Source of the DNA: Flavobacterium reichenbachii
Lineage (GTDB): Bacteria > Bacteroidota > Bacteroidia > Flavobacteriales > Flavobacteriaceae
NCBI RefSeq assembly: GCF_002217435.1
Contig: NZ_MUHF01000029.1
Location: forward strand, 1 to 64,000
Length of the DNA: 64,000 nt
Direction: 5' to 3'
The notes under the pieces were generated by a model, which searched no databases, was not told the DNA's origin, and was given only the letters and a program-made list of their open reading frames with translations. The position numbers and the translations under genes are program-made. Shown in pieces: positions 16,327 to 26,158 of this stretch. Numbering within the stretch: the stretch's first letter is position 1; the number at the start of each line of letters is the position of its first letter.

Positions 16327-18498
16327 ATGAAAGGAAAGAATTTTAAAATTACCAGCAGAAATTTTATAAACAAAGGAGCCCCTTTTTTTATAATGCTGTT
16401 TTTTATTACCTCTGTAGGATATTGCAAAAGCGATGAAAAAACAAAAAGTTCGTTAGCAGTAATCGAAAGACTTATTGGAAGCAGAGCAAATGAATTTGAT
16501 TTAGAAGTTATTAAAGATCCTTCAAAATCAAATTGGTTTGAAGTCGAAACTACAAATAATCGGGTAAAAATTACAGCATCCGATCATACCGCAATTTGTT
16601 ATGCGGCTTACAATTTTCTTAGAGATATTGGCGCTGTATTAGTGAGCTGGGAAGGAAACAGAATCAATTTACCTCAAAAATGGCCGTCTTATTCAAAAAA
16701 AGGAACAACTCCATTTAAATACAGAGAATATCTTAACGCCTGCACGTTTGGTTACACTACGCCATGGTGGGATTGGAAACGATGGGAACAGGAAATAGAC
16801 TGGATGGCAGTGCACGGGATTAATCTGCCGACAGCAATGGAAGGTCAGGAAGCAGTTTGGCAGCGCTTATGGAAAGAATATGGACTAACCGACAGTCAGC
16901 TGCAGACACATTTTGCAGGTCCGGCATTTTTGCCTTGGCAGCGAATGGGAAATATTAACAGCCTTGAAGGACCGCTGCCACAAGAATTTATTAGTAAAAA
17001 AGAAGATCTTCAGAAGAAAATATTAGAAAGGATGAGAACATTAGAAATGCATCCTGTCGTGCCTGCTTTTAGCGGTTACGTACCTAAAGCTTTTGCAGAA
17101 AAACATCCTGAAGCAAAAATCAGTGAATTAAAATCATGGTCTGGCGGTGGATTTGAAAGTACGTTTCTGCTAGATTCAAAAGATCCTTTATTTAAAGAAA
17201 TAGGAAAACGATTTATAGAAATTTATACCAAAGTATACGGAAAATCCGATTTTTATCTAGCCGATTCCTTTAACGAAATTACGCCGCCGGTTTCTGAACA
17301 AAACAAATACGAAGAATTGTCCAATTACGGAAGCGCAATTTTTGAAACCATAAATGAAGCTTCTCCCGGTGCTGTATGGGTAATGCAGGGATGGCTTTTT
17401 GGAGATAATAAAGAATTTTGGACAAAAGAAGCCACAAGCGCTTTTCTAAGTAAGGTACCAAATGACCGATTGATGATTCAGGATTATGCCAATGACAGAT
17501 ATAAAGTATGGGAAAATCAGGAAGCTTTTTACGGAAAACAGTGGACTTATGGTTATGTACATAATTATGGAGGATCAAATCCGGTATATGGCGATCTTAA
17601 TTTTTACAAAAATGAAATTACAACGTTGCTGCAGCATCCTAATAAAGGGAATGTTGTGGGATATGGAGCAATGCCAGAAGGTTTAAATAACAATTCGGTT
17701 GTTTATGAATATATTTATGATCTTGCGTGGAGTCAGGGAGAACAGCCTATTAACGACTGGCTTACTAAATATTTGCATGCCAGATATGGTCAAAACACTG
17801 GTGCTTCTGCTTTTAAAGCTTGGGAGTTATTGTTAGAATCTGTTTACAGCACAAAATATTGGGAAACCCGCTGGTGGAAGGATAGGGCCGGAGCGTATTT
17901 ATTTTTTAAACGCCCGACAGCCTCAATAACAGAATTTAAAGGAAATCCTGGAGACAAGAAAAAATTAAAAGAGGCTTTAGATCTTTTAAATGAAGAAGCC
18001 AAAAAATACGATAAAAAGAATTTTATTCATTACGATTTGGCCGATGCTTCGAGACATTATTATTCATTATGTATTGACGAAGATTTGGTAGAATGCGTAA
18101 AAGCCTATCAACAAAAAGATATTGCAAAAGGAGATAAATTATTTAAAAAGATAGAGAAACAAGCTCTGGATATCGATAAAATCATTCTTTCTGCACAGCC
18201 TTTAAACAGTCTGGATTATTGGGTGAAGTCGGCTTCTGAATACGGAAGTTCTCCTGCAGACTCTCAATTGTATGTAAAAAATGCCAAAACGCTGATCACA
18301 CTCTGGGGAGGAGAAGGCCACTTAAACGATTACGCTTCCAGATCGTGGAGCGGCATGTATAAAGGATTTTACTGGCCGAGATGGAAAATGTTTTTAGAAG
18401 CACTAAAAAAAGCAGCAATCAATAAAACTGAATTTAATGAAACAAAAGAAAGAGAATTAATCAAAAACTGGGAAATTAACTGGACCGAAAACAAATAA
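16327..18498 (+). CDS. GH89 alpha-N-acetylglucosaminidase
   Basis: The product is 723 residues with an N-terminal membrane/signal segment (about residues 18-36) and full similarity in layout to NAGLU-type enzymes, which remove terminal alpha-linked N-acetylglucosamine. Recognisable blocks are YLNACTFGYTTPWWDWKRWE, INLPTAMEGQEAVW, LADSFNEITPP and GYGAMPEGLNNNSVVYEY. The two expected catalytic acids are E317 (in FNEI) and E451 (in MPEG), in the same relative place as the human pair E316/E446. It is the first gene of the large utilisation locus, 250 bp before susC. The substrate in nature is not shown by the sequence. Confidence 0.93.
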   Translation: MKGKNFKITSRNFINKGAPFFIMLFFITSVGYCKSDEKTKSSLAVIERLIGSRANEFDLEVIKDPSKSNWFEVETTNNRVKITASDHTAICYAAYNFLRDIGAVLVSWEGNRINLPQKWPSYSKKGTTPFKYREYLNACTFGYTTPWWDWKRWEQEIDWMAVHGINLPTAMEGQEAVWQRLWKEYGLTDSQLQTHFAGPAFLPWQRMGNINSLEGPLPQEFISKKEDLQKKILERMRTLEMHPVVPAFSGYVPKAFAEKHPEAKISELKSWSGGGFESTFLLDSKDPLFKEIGKRFIEIYTKVYGKSDFYLADSFNEITPPVSEQNKYEELSNYGSAIFETINEASPGAVWVMQGWLFGDNKEFWTKEATSAFLSKVPNDRLMIQDYANDRYKVWENQEAFYGKQWTYGYVHNYGGSNPVYGDLNFYKNEITTLLQHPNKGNVVGYGAMPEGLNNNSVVYEYIYDLAWSQGEQPINDWLTKYLHARYGQNTGASAFKAWELLLESVYSTKYWETRWWKDRAGAYLFFKRPTASITEFKGNPGDKKKLKEALDLLNEEAKKYDKKNFIHYDLADASRHYYSLCIDEDLVECVKAYQQKDIAKGDKLFKKIEKQALDIDKIILSAQPLNSLDYWVKSASEYGSSPADSQLYVKNAKTLITLWGGEGHLNDYASRSWSGMYKGFYWPRWKMFLEALKKAAINKTEFNETKERELIKNWEINWTENK

Positions 18499-18693
18499 AT
18501 AAATACTCAGACAAACATTATTACGTATATAAAAAAATTAACTTAATCATAACAGCCAATATAGAATGATAAGATTTACGAAATCGATTAATTAATAAGT
18601 TTTTGACTATATAATTTATTAATAATAACACTGTAAACCCTTGCTGTTATTGAGTTTAAAGGATTTATCCATGTTTCTGAATAACTTGTCCAT

Positions 18694-18722
18694 TTGTTAA
18701 CATTTCTTTACCATTAATTTCG
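18694..18722 (+). promoter_or_regulatory. Promoter of the first susC operon
   Basis: TTG at 18694-18696, an 18-bp spacer, then TAATTTCG at 18715-18722 (one mismatch to TAnnTTTG), 28 bp before the susC start. The same TTG-N18 spacing occurs in front of the second susC. Confidence 0.5.
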
Positions 18723-18749
18723 TCAATACTATTTAACCAATTAACCAAT

Positions 18750-21700
18750 ATGAAAATGGAAAAACTTAAACTTTTATTATTAGCCTTCTTCTTTGGCTTC
18801 TCCATTAACACTTGGGCACAAAAAATAGAAGTGTCTGGTGTAATCTTAGATGAGAAGGGAATACCGCTTCCAGCTGCTAACGTACTCGAAAAAGGTACAG
18901 GTAATACTGTAGTAACAGATTTTGATGGGAAATTTAAATTTTCTGCTTCAAATAAAAATGCAACACTGATAATATCTTTTATCGGTTTTGAAGATCAGAC
19001 TCTTAAATTGGACGGAACAAAAACAAACTACTCGATCAAATTACAGCCTAACACAACCAACTTAGAACAAGTAGTCGTGGTAGGTTACGGAAAAGGATCT
19101 CGTAAAAATCTTACCACCTCTGTAACTTCTATTAAAGGTGAAGAACTTAATAGAGGAGCGATCAGCGATGTTGGACAGCTTTTGCAGGGTAAAGTTTCTG
19201 GTTTAAATATTTCTTCTAGCGGCGATCCTACAAGAACAGCTTCTGTAGTATTACGTGGAGTGTCTACATTAAACAGTTCTCAAGGACCATTTTATGTAAT
19301 AGATGGTGTTCCTGGTGTTGATATTTCGGTAATTTCACCAGACGATATCGCTACTATTGATGTGCTTAAAGATGCGGCTGCAACGGCAATTTATGGGAAC
19401 CGTGCTGCAAATGGAGTTATTATGGTAACGACAAAAAAAGGCAGTAAAGACAGAACGCAGATTGCGTACAATGGTTACGTTGGTTGGGAAGAAGTATCGA
19501 ATCAGCTGGATATGATGAATGCAGATCAGCTAAGAGCTTTTACAACAAAAAACAATTTGAACTTTACTCCGGAAAATGATAAAGGAGCAAATACAAATTG
19601 GCAGAAAGAAATTTTAAGACCTGGACGTGCAGCATCCAGCAGTCATAACTTGTCTATGAGTGGCGGCGGCGCACATGGTAATTATACTGCCAGTTTAACT
19701 TCGCTGAACAAAGAAGGTGTAATGCAGAAAAGTGACTTTTCAAGAATTATAGCCCGTTTATCAGTTGAGCAGTTTGCTTTTGATGATAAAGTAAAATTTG
19801 GATTGAATGTTACAAATTCTAAAAGTACTTACCAAAATGTACCGCAGCGTAATACAGTACTTTTACAGGCAGCGAGCTACCTTCCGGTTTCTCCTGTAAA
19901 AAACGCAAACGGAACTTTCTTTGAAAATTTTGTAAGTCCTGGATATTTTAATCCTGCAGCCTTAATTGAACATGGAACAGACGAAACAAAAACCAATAAC
20001 CTTGTTGGAAATGTTACGGCAGAAGTAAAACTTCCGTTTGGATTTACTTATAATTTGAATATTGCACACCAAAAATTAACTACATCTCACGGCGAATTTT
20101 ACGACAGCTATTATTCACAATATAATAGTGCGAACTTCTACAATAACCCAGATCCGCCTTTGACAAAAACATTGGTTAATTTTGGAATAAATGGTTCAGC
20201 ATTGAGAAATTCTTATGAGAATACAAACAACATTATTGAGAGTTTTCTAACATGGGATAAAGCGTTGGGAAGCCACAAAATAAAAGCGGTTTTAGGATAT
20301 TCTTGGCAGGAAAACACATTAGGAGACGGATTTCAGGCTACAACCACTAATTTTCCTGTAAACAACGTTGGTTTTAATAACCTTGCATTAAGTAATTACA
20401 CTTCTGTAAATGGTTATGTAGTAAATTTTGGAGACAGTAAAGCCTACCAAAAAACACGTTTAATAGGGGAGTTTGTACGTTTAAACTACAATTTCAAAGA
20501 CAAATACCTTCTTCAGGGAACCATCAGAAGAGATGGAGGTTCTATGTTTGGAGTAAACAACCGCTGGGGATATTTTCCTTCTGTAGGGGGTGCGTGGAGA
20601 GTAGACAAAGAGAATTTTATGCAGAATCAAAAGTTTTTCAGTGATTTAAAATTCCGTGGTAGTTACGGTGTAACAGGAAACTCTTCAGGATTTAATGCGT
20701 ATACAGCTCAGTTTATTTCAGGAAGTTTAGGTACTTTTTATTATAACGGACAGCAAATAGGAGCGTATGGTCCTAACCAGGCTGCTAATCCTGATTTGAA
20801 ATGGGAAAAAACTGCTACTGCAAATATTGGACTTGATTTCGCAATTTTAAAAGGAAGAATAACAGGTTCTATAGATGTGTATGATAAGAAAACAACCGAT
20901 ATGATTTTTAATTACTCTGTTAATCCAGTACTTGTGCCAGTAGGAACAATTGTTGCCAACGGAGGAACAATGTCAAACAAAGGTATTGAGCTTAGCTTGG
21001 GTGCAGCAATTATTAAATCAGCAGATTTTAGCTGGTCAACCAATCTGAATTTGGCGAGCAACAAAAATAAAATTGTAAAATTAACCAATCCTTTCTTTAT
21101 TGGCGGCGATTCAATCCGTCGTGTACAGCCTGACGGAGGCGGACAAACAGGAAGTACGTTACAGATTTTTAAAGAAGGAAGACCTCTAGGACAATTTTTC
21201 ACACTTAAATATGCAGGTAAAAATGCAGACGGCGTTTCGCAGTATTATGATAAAAACGGAAATCTAACTACTACGCCTCTAAACGGAGTAGATTATCACT
21301 ATGCAGGAAGCGCGCAGCCAAAATTATTATTAGGCTGGGGAAATAACTTTCAATACAAAAAATTTGATTTAAGTATTTTCTTCAGAGGAGTTTTTGGTAA
21401 TAAAATTTTTAATGCCACACGTGCCGATTTGTTTAGACCAAGCACTGCAATGACCAATAACATTTTGGTAGATGCAGGAGACGAATCGCCAAACGACCTT
21501 AACTCTTACAAGTATTCTTCTCGTTTTATTGAAGACGGAAGTTACCTAAGATTAGACAATATGACTTTGGGGTATAATTTTGGAAAAGTAGGCAGATACA
21601 TAAACAGTGTACGCATTTATCAAACGGTAAATAATCTATTTGTAATTACTAAATATTCAGGAATTGATCCGGAAGTTGAACAAGGAGGAACTGCTCCTGG

Positions 21701-21767
21701 CGTAGATTCAAATAACTTCTATCCAAAAACCAGAACGTATATGTTTGGTTTAAACGTGATATTCTAA
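18750..21767 (+). CDS. SusC/RagA-type TonB-dependent outer-membrane transporter
   Basis: The product is 1005 residues. It has a signal peptide (residues 1-23, ending TWAQ), a carboxypeptidase-regulatory-like domain (about residues 28-100, with TDFDGKFKF), the SusC TonB-box region VVVVGYGKGSRKNL near residue 107, a plug with VIDGVPGVDISVISPDDIAT and ATAIYGNRAANGVI, and a long barrel ending in Phe (GLNVIF). It imports oligosaccharides across the outer membrane with the SusD partner that starts 19 bp downstream. Its cargo is probably set by the neighbouring glycosidases. The ATG at 18750 is followed by a second ATG two codons later; either could be used. Confidence 0.95.
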   Translation: MKMEKLKLLLLAFFFGFSINTWAQKIEVSGVILDEKGIPLPAANVLEKGTGNTVVTDFDGKFKFSASNKNATLIISFIGFEDQTLKLDGTKTNYSIKLQPNTTNLEQVVVVGYGKGSRKNLTTSVTSIKGEELNRGAISDVGQLLQGKVSGLNISSSGDPTRTASVVLRGVSTLNSSQGPFYVIDGVPGVDISVISPDDIATIDVLKDAAATAIYGNRAANGVIMVTTKKGSKDRTQIAYNGYVGWEEVSNQLDMMNADQLRAFTTKNNLNFTPENDKGANTNWQKEILRPGRAASSSHNLSMSGGGAHGNYTASLTSLNKEGVMQKSDFSRIIARLSVEQFAFDDKVKFGLNVTNSKSTYQNVPQRNTVLLQAASYLPVSPVKNANGTFFENFVSPGYFNPAALIEHGTDETKTNNLVGNVTAEVKLPFGFTYNLNIAHQKLTTSHGEFYDSYYSQYNSANFYNNPDPPLTKTLVNFGINGSALRNSYENTNNIIESFLTWDKALGSHKIKAVLGYSWQENTLGDGFQATTTNFPVNNVGFNNLALSNYTSVNGYVVNFGDSKAYQKTRLIGEFVRLNYNFKDKYLLQGTIRRDGGSMFGVNNRWGYFPSVGGAWRVDKENFMQNQKFFSDLKFRGSYGVTGNSSGFNAYTAQFISGSLGTFYYNGQQIGAYGPNQAANPDLKWEKTATANIGLDFAILKGRITGSIDVYDKKTTDMIFNYSVNPVLVPVGTIVANGGTMSNKGIELSLGAAIIKSADFSWSTNLNLASNKNKIVKLTNPFFIGGDSIRRVQPDGGGQTGSTLQIFKEGRPLGQFFTLKYAGKNADGVSQYYDKNGNLTTTPLNGVDYHYAGSAQPKLLLGWGNNFQYKKFDLSIFFRGVFGNKIFNATRADLFRPSTAMTNNILVDAGDESPNDLNSYKYSSRFIEDGSYLRLDNMTLGYNFGKVGRYINSVRIYQTVNNLFVITKYSGIDPEVEQGGTAPGVDSNNFYPKTRTYMFGLNVIF

Positions 21768-21786
21768 AAATTAAATTCTAAAAATT

Positions 21787-23400
21787 ATGAAAAAGATATT
21801 AAAATATATAGGACTTCCAATGCTTATGGCCGGTATATTATGGTCTTGTGAAGATCTTGATGTACCAATTACAACACAGCTTACACCAGAAGTATTTCCT
21901 CAAAACGATACACAATATATTCAGGTGACCGGACCTGTTTATGCAGCCTTTCGCGGCGAATATTCATTTGCCTGGTGGTGGTCACAGTCACTATCTACAG
22001 ACGAAGCCATTTTACCAGCAAGAGGAGGGAACTGGTTTGATAATAGAAATTACATTGCAATGCATTATCATGACTGGAATGCAGACAACGGAATCATAGG
22101 AAGTCTTTGGGACTGGTCTTCTAAAGTAATAGGATCAAGCAATCAGGCGATTTCAATTTTAAGTCAGACTATGCCGGAAGGAGCAAACAAATCAACATTG
22201 ATTTCTGAATTGAAAACCATGCGTGCGATTTCATATTTCATGTTAATGGATAGTTATGGAGATGTACCGCTGGATACCCTTTACGGAGATTTTAGTTCTC
22301 ATGCTAAAACACCGAGAAAAGATGTTTTTAATTTTATTGAAAGAGAATTAAAAAGAGCAGTTCCGAATTTGAATCCTGCTTCTGGAGTAACAACTTACGG
22401 AAGACCAAACAAACAAACTGCCAATGCTTTACTGGCAAAATTATATTTGAATGGACAGGTATATACAGGAACTCAATACTATAATGAAGCTATTGCTGCC
22501 TGCGATCAGGTAATCAATTCAGGATTATATAATATAGAACCAAGAGCAACTTATCTGCAGATGTTTTATCCGAATAACGGACCGCAGATGAAAGAATTTA
22601 TTTTTGCAGTTCCTTATGATCCTGCAGCAGTTACGGTTGGCTTTAACGGACAAATGTATCATTCACGCTACGACGTGCCTCGTTCAGAAAGAGTAAAGTT
22701 TGGACTTTCGTTTACGCCAAGTGCACCAAGAAGTACGCTGCCTGAATTTTATGCCAATTTTAATGACGTAAATGATATTCGTAACAGACAATGGTTAACC
22801 GGTCTTCAATTTTTGAATGACGGTGTAACACCAGTAACAGTTACCACAACCAAAAAAGGATACGATCAATTTTATACAGGATCAGACGGAAGCGCCGCTT
22901 ACACTTATCAGGTAAATTTAACACCAAATATTGTACTTCGCCAAAGCACTACTTTATTTGACTGCGGAAATGATGAAATTGCCTGGAACATGGGATATAG
23001 AAACATTAAATTTTATCCAGACGCTTCCTCAACAAACCGTAATCAAAACAACGACGTTCCATTTTTACGTTATTCTGATATTCTTTTGATGAAAGCAGAA
23101 GCAATCTTACGCGGAGGAACTGCAACTTTAGGACAAACTACAGATGCATTAGTAAATATGGTTCGTTCTAATCGTACTACTTCTGCAGCTTTGAGCGGTG
23201 TAACTTTAGAAGATCTTTACAAAGAAAGAAGCCGCGAATTTGCACAAGAAGCATGGCATAGAAATGATATGATTCGTTTTGGAAAATATGAAGGACAATG
23301 GGGATTCAAAACAAATACAGACACTTACCGTCGTGTTTTCCCAATCCCGACCAATGCAAGAATTTTAAATCCTGCTTTAACTCAGAATACAGGATATTAA
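21787..23400 (+). CDS. SusD/RagB-type surface glycan-binding lipoprotein
   Basis: The product is 537 residues with a lipoprotein signal (GILWSC, Cys at residue 21). It has the SusD layout of an N-terminal TPR-like region (MRAISYFMLMDSYGDVPLDT, NALLAKLYLNGQVY) and a C-terminal region with PFLRYSDILLMKAEAIL and the closing block NDMIRFGKYEGQWGF, then FPIPTNARILNPALTQNTGY. It forms the lid of the SusC transporter just upstream. A terminator follows at 23443, so susCD may be made in excess over the enzymes downstream. Confidence 0.95.
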   Translation: MKKILKYIGLPMLMAGILWSCEDLDVPITTQLTPEVFPQNDTQYIQVTGPVYAAFRGEYSFAWWWSQSLSTDEAILPARGGNWFDNRNYIAMHYHDWNADNGIIGSLWDWSSKVIGSSNQAISILSQTMPEGANKSTLISELKTMRAISYFMLMDSYGDVPLDTLYGDFSSHAKTPRKDVFNFIERELKRAVPNLNPASGVTTYGRPNKQTANALLAKLYLNGQVYTGTQYYNEAIAACDQVINSGLYNIEPRATYLQMFYPNNGPQMKEFIFAVPYDPAAVTVGFNGQMYHSRYDVPRSERVKFGLSFTPSAPRSTLPEFYANFNDVNDIRNRQWLTGLQFLNDGVTPVTVTTTKKGYDQFYTGSDGSAAYTYQVNLTPNIVLRQSTTLFDCGNDEIAWNMGYRNIKFYPDASSTNRNQNNDVPFLRYSDILLMKAEAILRGGTATLGQTTDALVNMVRSNRTTSAALSGVTLEDLYKERSREFAQEAWHRNDMIRFGKYEGQWGFKTNTDTYRRVFPIPTNARILNPALTQNTGY

Positions 23401-23442
23401 TAAAGAAGTTAGTTATACAATTAGTACGCAGTTTTTAATTTT

Positions 23443-23480
23443 AAAAGGAGAAGAAGATTAAGAATCCTTCTCCTTTTTTC
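23443..23480 (+). terminator. Terminator after susD
   Basis: The stem AAAAGGAGAAG/CTTCTCCTTTT (23443-23453 with 23467-23477) has a 13-nt loop and a short T run. It separates susCD from the enzyme genes. Confidence 0.65.
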
Positions 23481-23664
23481 CTAAAGTTATTTTTTTAGAA
23501 TGGGCGCAGCGTTTAATCGAATGCAGTTTCGGCAAGAGAGAAAGATTAAACTTTGCACCATTTAATCTAATTTATAGTTGAATTCTTCTAACTGATTTTT
23601 CATTTAGAAATGATTCATCATTATACCTAAACCAATACAACGCCCCATCAATACAAACAGATAA

Positions 23665-25977
23665 ATGAAACTAAATAAAATTTATAATATTGGATGCATT
23701 GGAATAAGTTTAGTTCTTGTTTTTTTAGCGTCTTGTAAAGCCGAAAAAAATATTCCGCAAAAAGAGAAACAGTTATCCGATATGGTTTATCCCTTACTGG
23801 ATACAGAAAATTCCCGATGGTTCTTTTTTTCGTCGGCAAGTCGTCCGTTCGGAATGGTAAATTTAAATCCAGATACAGAAATTAAAGGCGATTGGGGAGG
23901 CGGTTATAAATATACTTCAGATACAGTAAAAGGATTTAGCCATATTCACGAATGGCAGCTTTCAGGCGTATCTGTTATGCCAGTAACGATTTCGGAACAA
24001 AATAAGCAAACGATCTTTAAAGATTTCTATTCTAAATTCAGTCATAAAACCGAAAAAATAACTCCCGGATATCATTCACTTCTATTAGATAGATATCAAA
24101 TAACAGCAGAATTAACAAGTACCCAAAGAGTTGGTTTTCATAGATATACTTTTCCTGAAACAGCACAAAAAGCAGTTCTTTTTAATTTGAATACCATTCT
24201 TGGACCTTGTGAAAATACAAACGGAAAATTAGAAAAAAACAATGATTACGAACTTTCAGGATCATTAGTTTTGAGTACCAATTTTAGACGTCCGAAACCA
24301 TTGACCGTTTTCTTTAAAATTAAAACAAACGAGCCCATTACTTCTGTAGAAAGAGACAATCTTACAGGTAATTATTTGATTAATTTTAATAAAACGACAG
24401 AAAAAATAGTAATGAAAGTCGGTATTTCTTATACTTCAATAGAAAATGCCAACAACAATATAGAGACAGAATTACCGCATTGGGATTTTGATAAAACGAT
24501 TTCAGACTCTAAAAAAGAATGGAGTAATTTATTAGGAAGAATAAAGGTTGAAGGCGGTACAGAAACAGATCAAAGAAGATTTTATACTGATTTATGGCAT
24601 GCCCTGCAAGGGAGAAAAATGATCAGTGATGCAAATGGTTCCTATCCTGATAATACTGGGGAGAAATTCAGGGTAGGACAATTGCCTCTTAACGCAGACG
24701 GAAAACCAAAATTTAATCATTATAATTCTGATGCTTTTTGGGGAGCACAATGGACTATAAATAATCTTTGGGGATTGGTTTATCCTGAGATTATGGAAGA
24801 ATTTGTGTATTCTCTAATGCAGTATTACAAAGACGGCGGCATGATTCCGCGTGGTCCTTCGGGAGGAAATGATACTTACGTAATGACAGGAGCATCGGCT
24901 ACACCATTTATTGTCAGTGCCATTCAGAAAGAAATTGTAAAAGAAGATCTTGAAGCGATTTATACCGCACTCAAAAAAAATCATATGCCGGGCGGTATCA
25001 TGGCAAAAGCCGGATACGAACATAAAACCGATATTGGCGGGGGATTAAAATATTATATAGAAAAAGGTTTTGTACCATATCCGCTTCCCGAAGGTAATTT
25101 TGGAAGCCATGAAGACGGAGCCAGCCAGACTTTAGAATATGCTTATCAGGACTGGACTTTGGCACAATTGGCAAAAAAACTAAACCATCAGGAAGACTAT
25201 AATTATTTTATCACAAGATCTAAAAATTACCAAAACGTATTTGATCAAAACACAGGCTGGATGCGTCCTAAAAATGTAGAAGGAAAATGGCGCGAAAATT
25301 ACGATCCGTACCAATATGAAAATGGTTTTATAGAAGCAAACGGAGCACAATCTACATGGTTTGTGCCGCATGATATTGAAGGTCTGGCAGATTTAATGGG
25401 AGGAAAAGAAAAGGCAGCAGCAAAATTAAATGCCCAATTTGAAACGGCTAAAAAGCAAAAATATACTTCTGGTACATCGCACGATGCAGAACTGCACCCA
25501 GAATTCAGCAGAATTCCTGTAAATTTTGGAAATCAGCCTTCTATGCAGACTTCTAATATTTTTACTTTATTGAAAAGACCAGATTTAACACAGTACTGGA
25601 CCAGAAATGTAGTGAAGGAAACCTTCAGCGGATTGGCCCCAAACACCGGTTACAACGGAGATGAAGATCAGGGATTAATGGGAAGTCTGAATGTATTGCT
25701 CAAAATAGGTTTATTTCAAATGAATGGCGGTACAGACCATGATGCCGTTTATCAGATAGGAAGTCCGATTTTTAATAAAATCTCAATCCAACTAAATCCC
25801 AAATATTATTCTGGTAAAAGTTTTGTCATAAATGCATCTAATAATAGTGCAGAAAATGTCTATATAAAAGATATAAAATACAACAACAAAGCCGTCAAAG
25901 ATTTTACCATATCTCATAAGGAAATTACCAATGGAGGAGAATTAAGTTTAGAAATGTCTAGTAAAGCAGAGCGTTAA
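23665..25977 (+). CDS. GH92 family protein (putative exo-alpha-mannosidase), divergent
   Basis: The product is 770 residues and a predicted lipoprotein (FLASC, Cys at residue 24). The GH92 layout is clear: an N-terminal beta-sandwich (SSASRPFGMVNLNPDTE, HEWQLSGVSVMPVT) and a catalytic (alpha/alpha)6 domain with EANGAQSTWFVPHDIEGL, where E557 is at the place of the catalytic acid, and NGDEDQGLMGS, with D666 and D668 near the place of the base. The usual GNxDxGxxSAWY signature is changed to GDEDQGLMGSLNVLL, so it is a divergent branch and its linkage preference may differ. GH92 enzymes are calcium-dependent alpha-mannosidases. It is followed by a second, more typical member at 26159. Confidence 0.88.
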   Translation: MKLNKIYNIGCIGISLVLVFLASCKAEKNIPQKEKQLSDMVYPLLDTENSRWFFFSSASRPFGMVNLNPDTEIKGDWGGGYKYTSDTVKGFSHIHEWQLSGVSVMPVTISEQNKQTIFKDFYSKFSHKTEKITPGYHSLLLDRYQITAELTSTQRVGFHRYTFPETAQKAVLFNLNTILGPCENTNGKLEKNNDYELSGSLVLSTNFRRPKPLTVFFKIKTNEPITSVERDNLTGNYLINFNKTTEKIVMKVGISYTSIENANNNIETELPHWDFDKTISDSKKEWSNLLGRIKVEGGTETDQRRFYTDLWHALQGRKMISDANGSYPDNTGEKFRVGQLPLNADGKPKFNHYNSDAFWGAQWTINNLWGLVYPEIMEEFVYSLMQYYKDGGMIPRGPSGGNDTYVMTGASATPFIVSAIQKEIVKEDLEAIYTALKKNHMPGGIMAKAGYEHKTDIGGGLKYYIEKGFVPYPLPEGNFGSHEDGASQTLEYAYQDWTLAQLAKKLNHQEDYNYFITRSKNYQNVFDQNTGWMRPKNVEGKWRENYDPYQYENGFIEANGAQSTWFVPHDIEGLADLMGGKEKAAAKLNAQFETAKKQKYTSGTSHDAELHPEFSRIPVNFGNQPSMQTSNIFTLLKRPDLTQYWTRNVVKETFSGLAPNTGYNGDEDQGLMGSLNVLLKIGLFQMNGGTDHDAVYQIGSPIFNKISIQLNPKYYSGKSFVINASNNSAENVYIKDIKYNNKAVKDFTISHKEITNGGELSLEMSSKAER

Positions 25978-26158
25978 ATTTCTTTTTAATGCATGAAATA
26001 GAGTCCAAAAACATAAGGAGTTTCACTAAAAATCAATCACAACACTATGTGAAGAAATCATGATTTTTGGAAAACCTGCTTTATTTTAAATAGAAATCTA
26101 TGTATCTATGTTTAATTATAACTTTTCAAAAAAATAACACTGATAAAGAAATAAGGAA

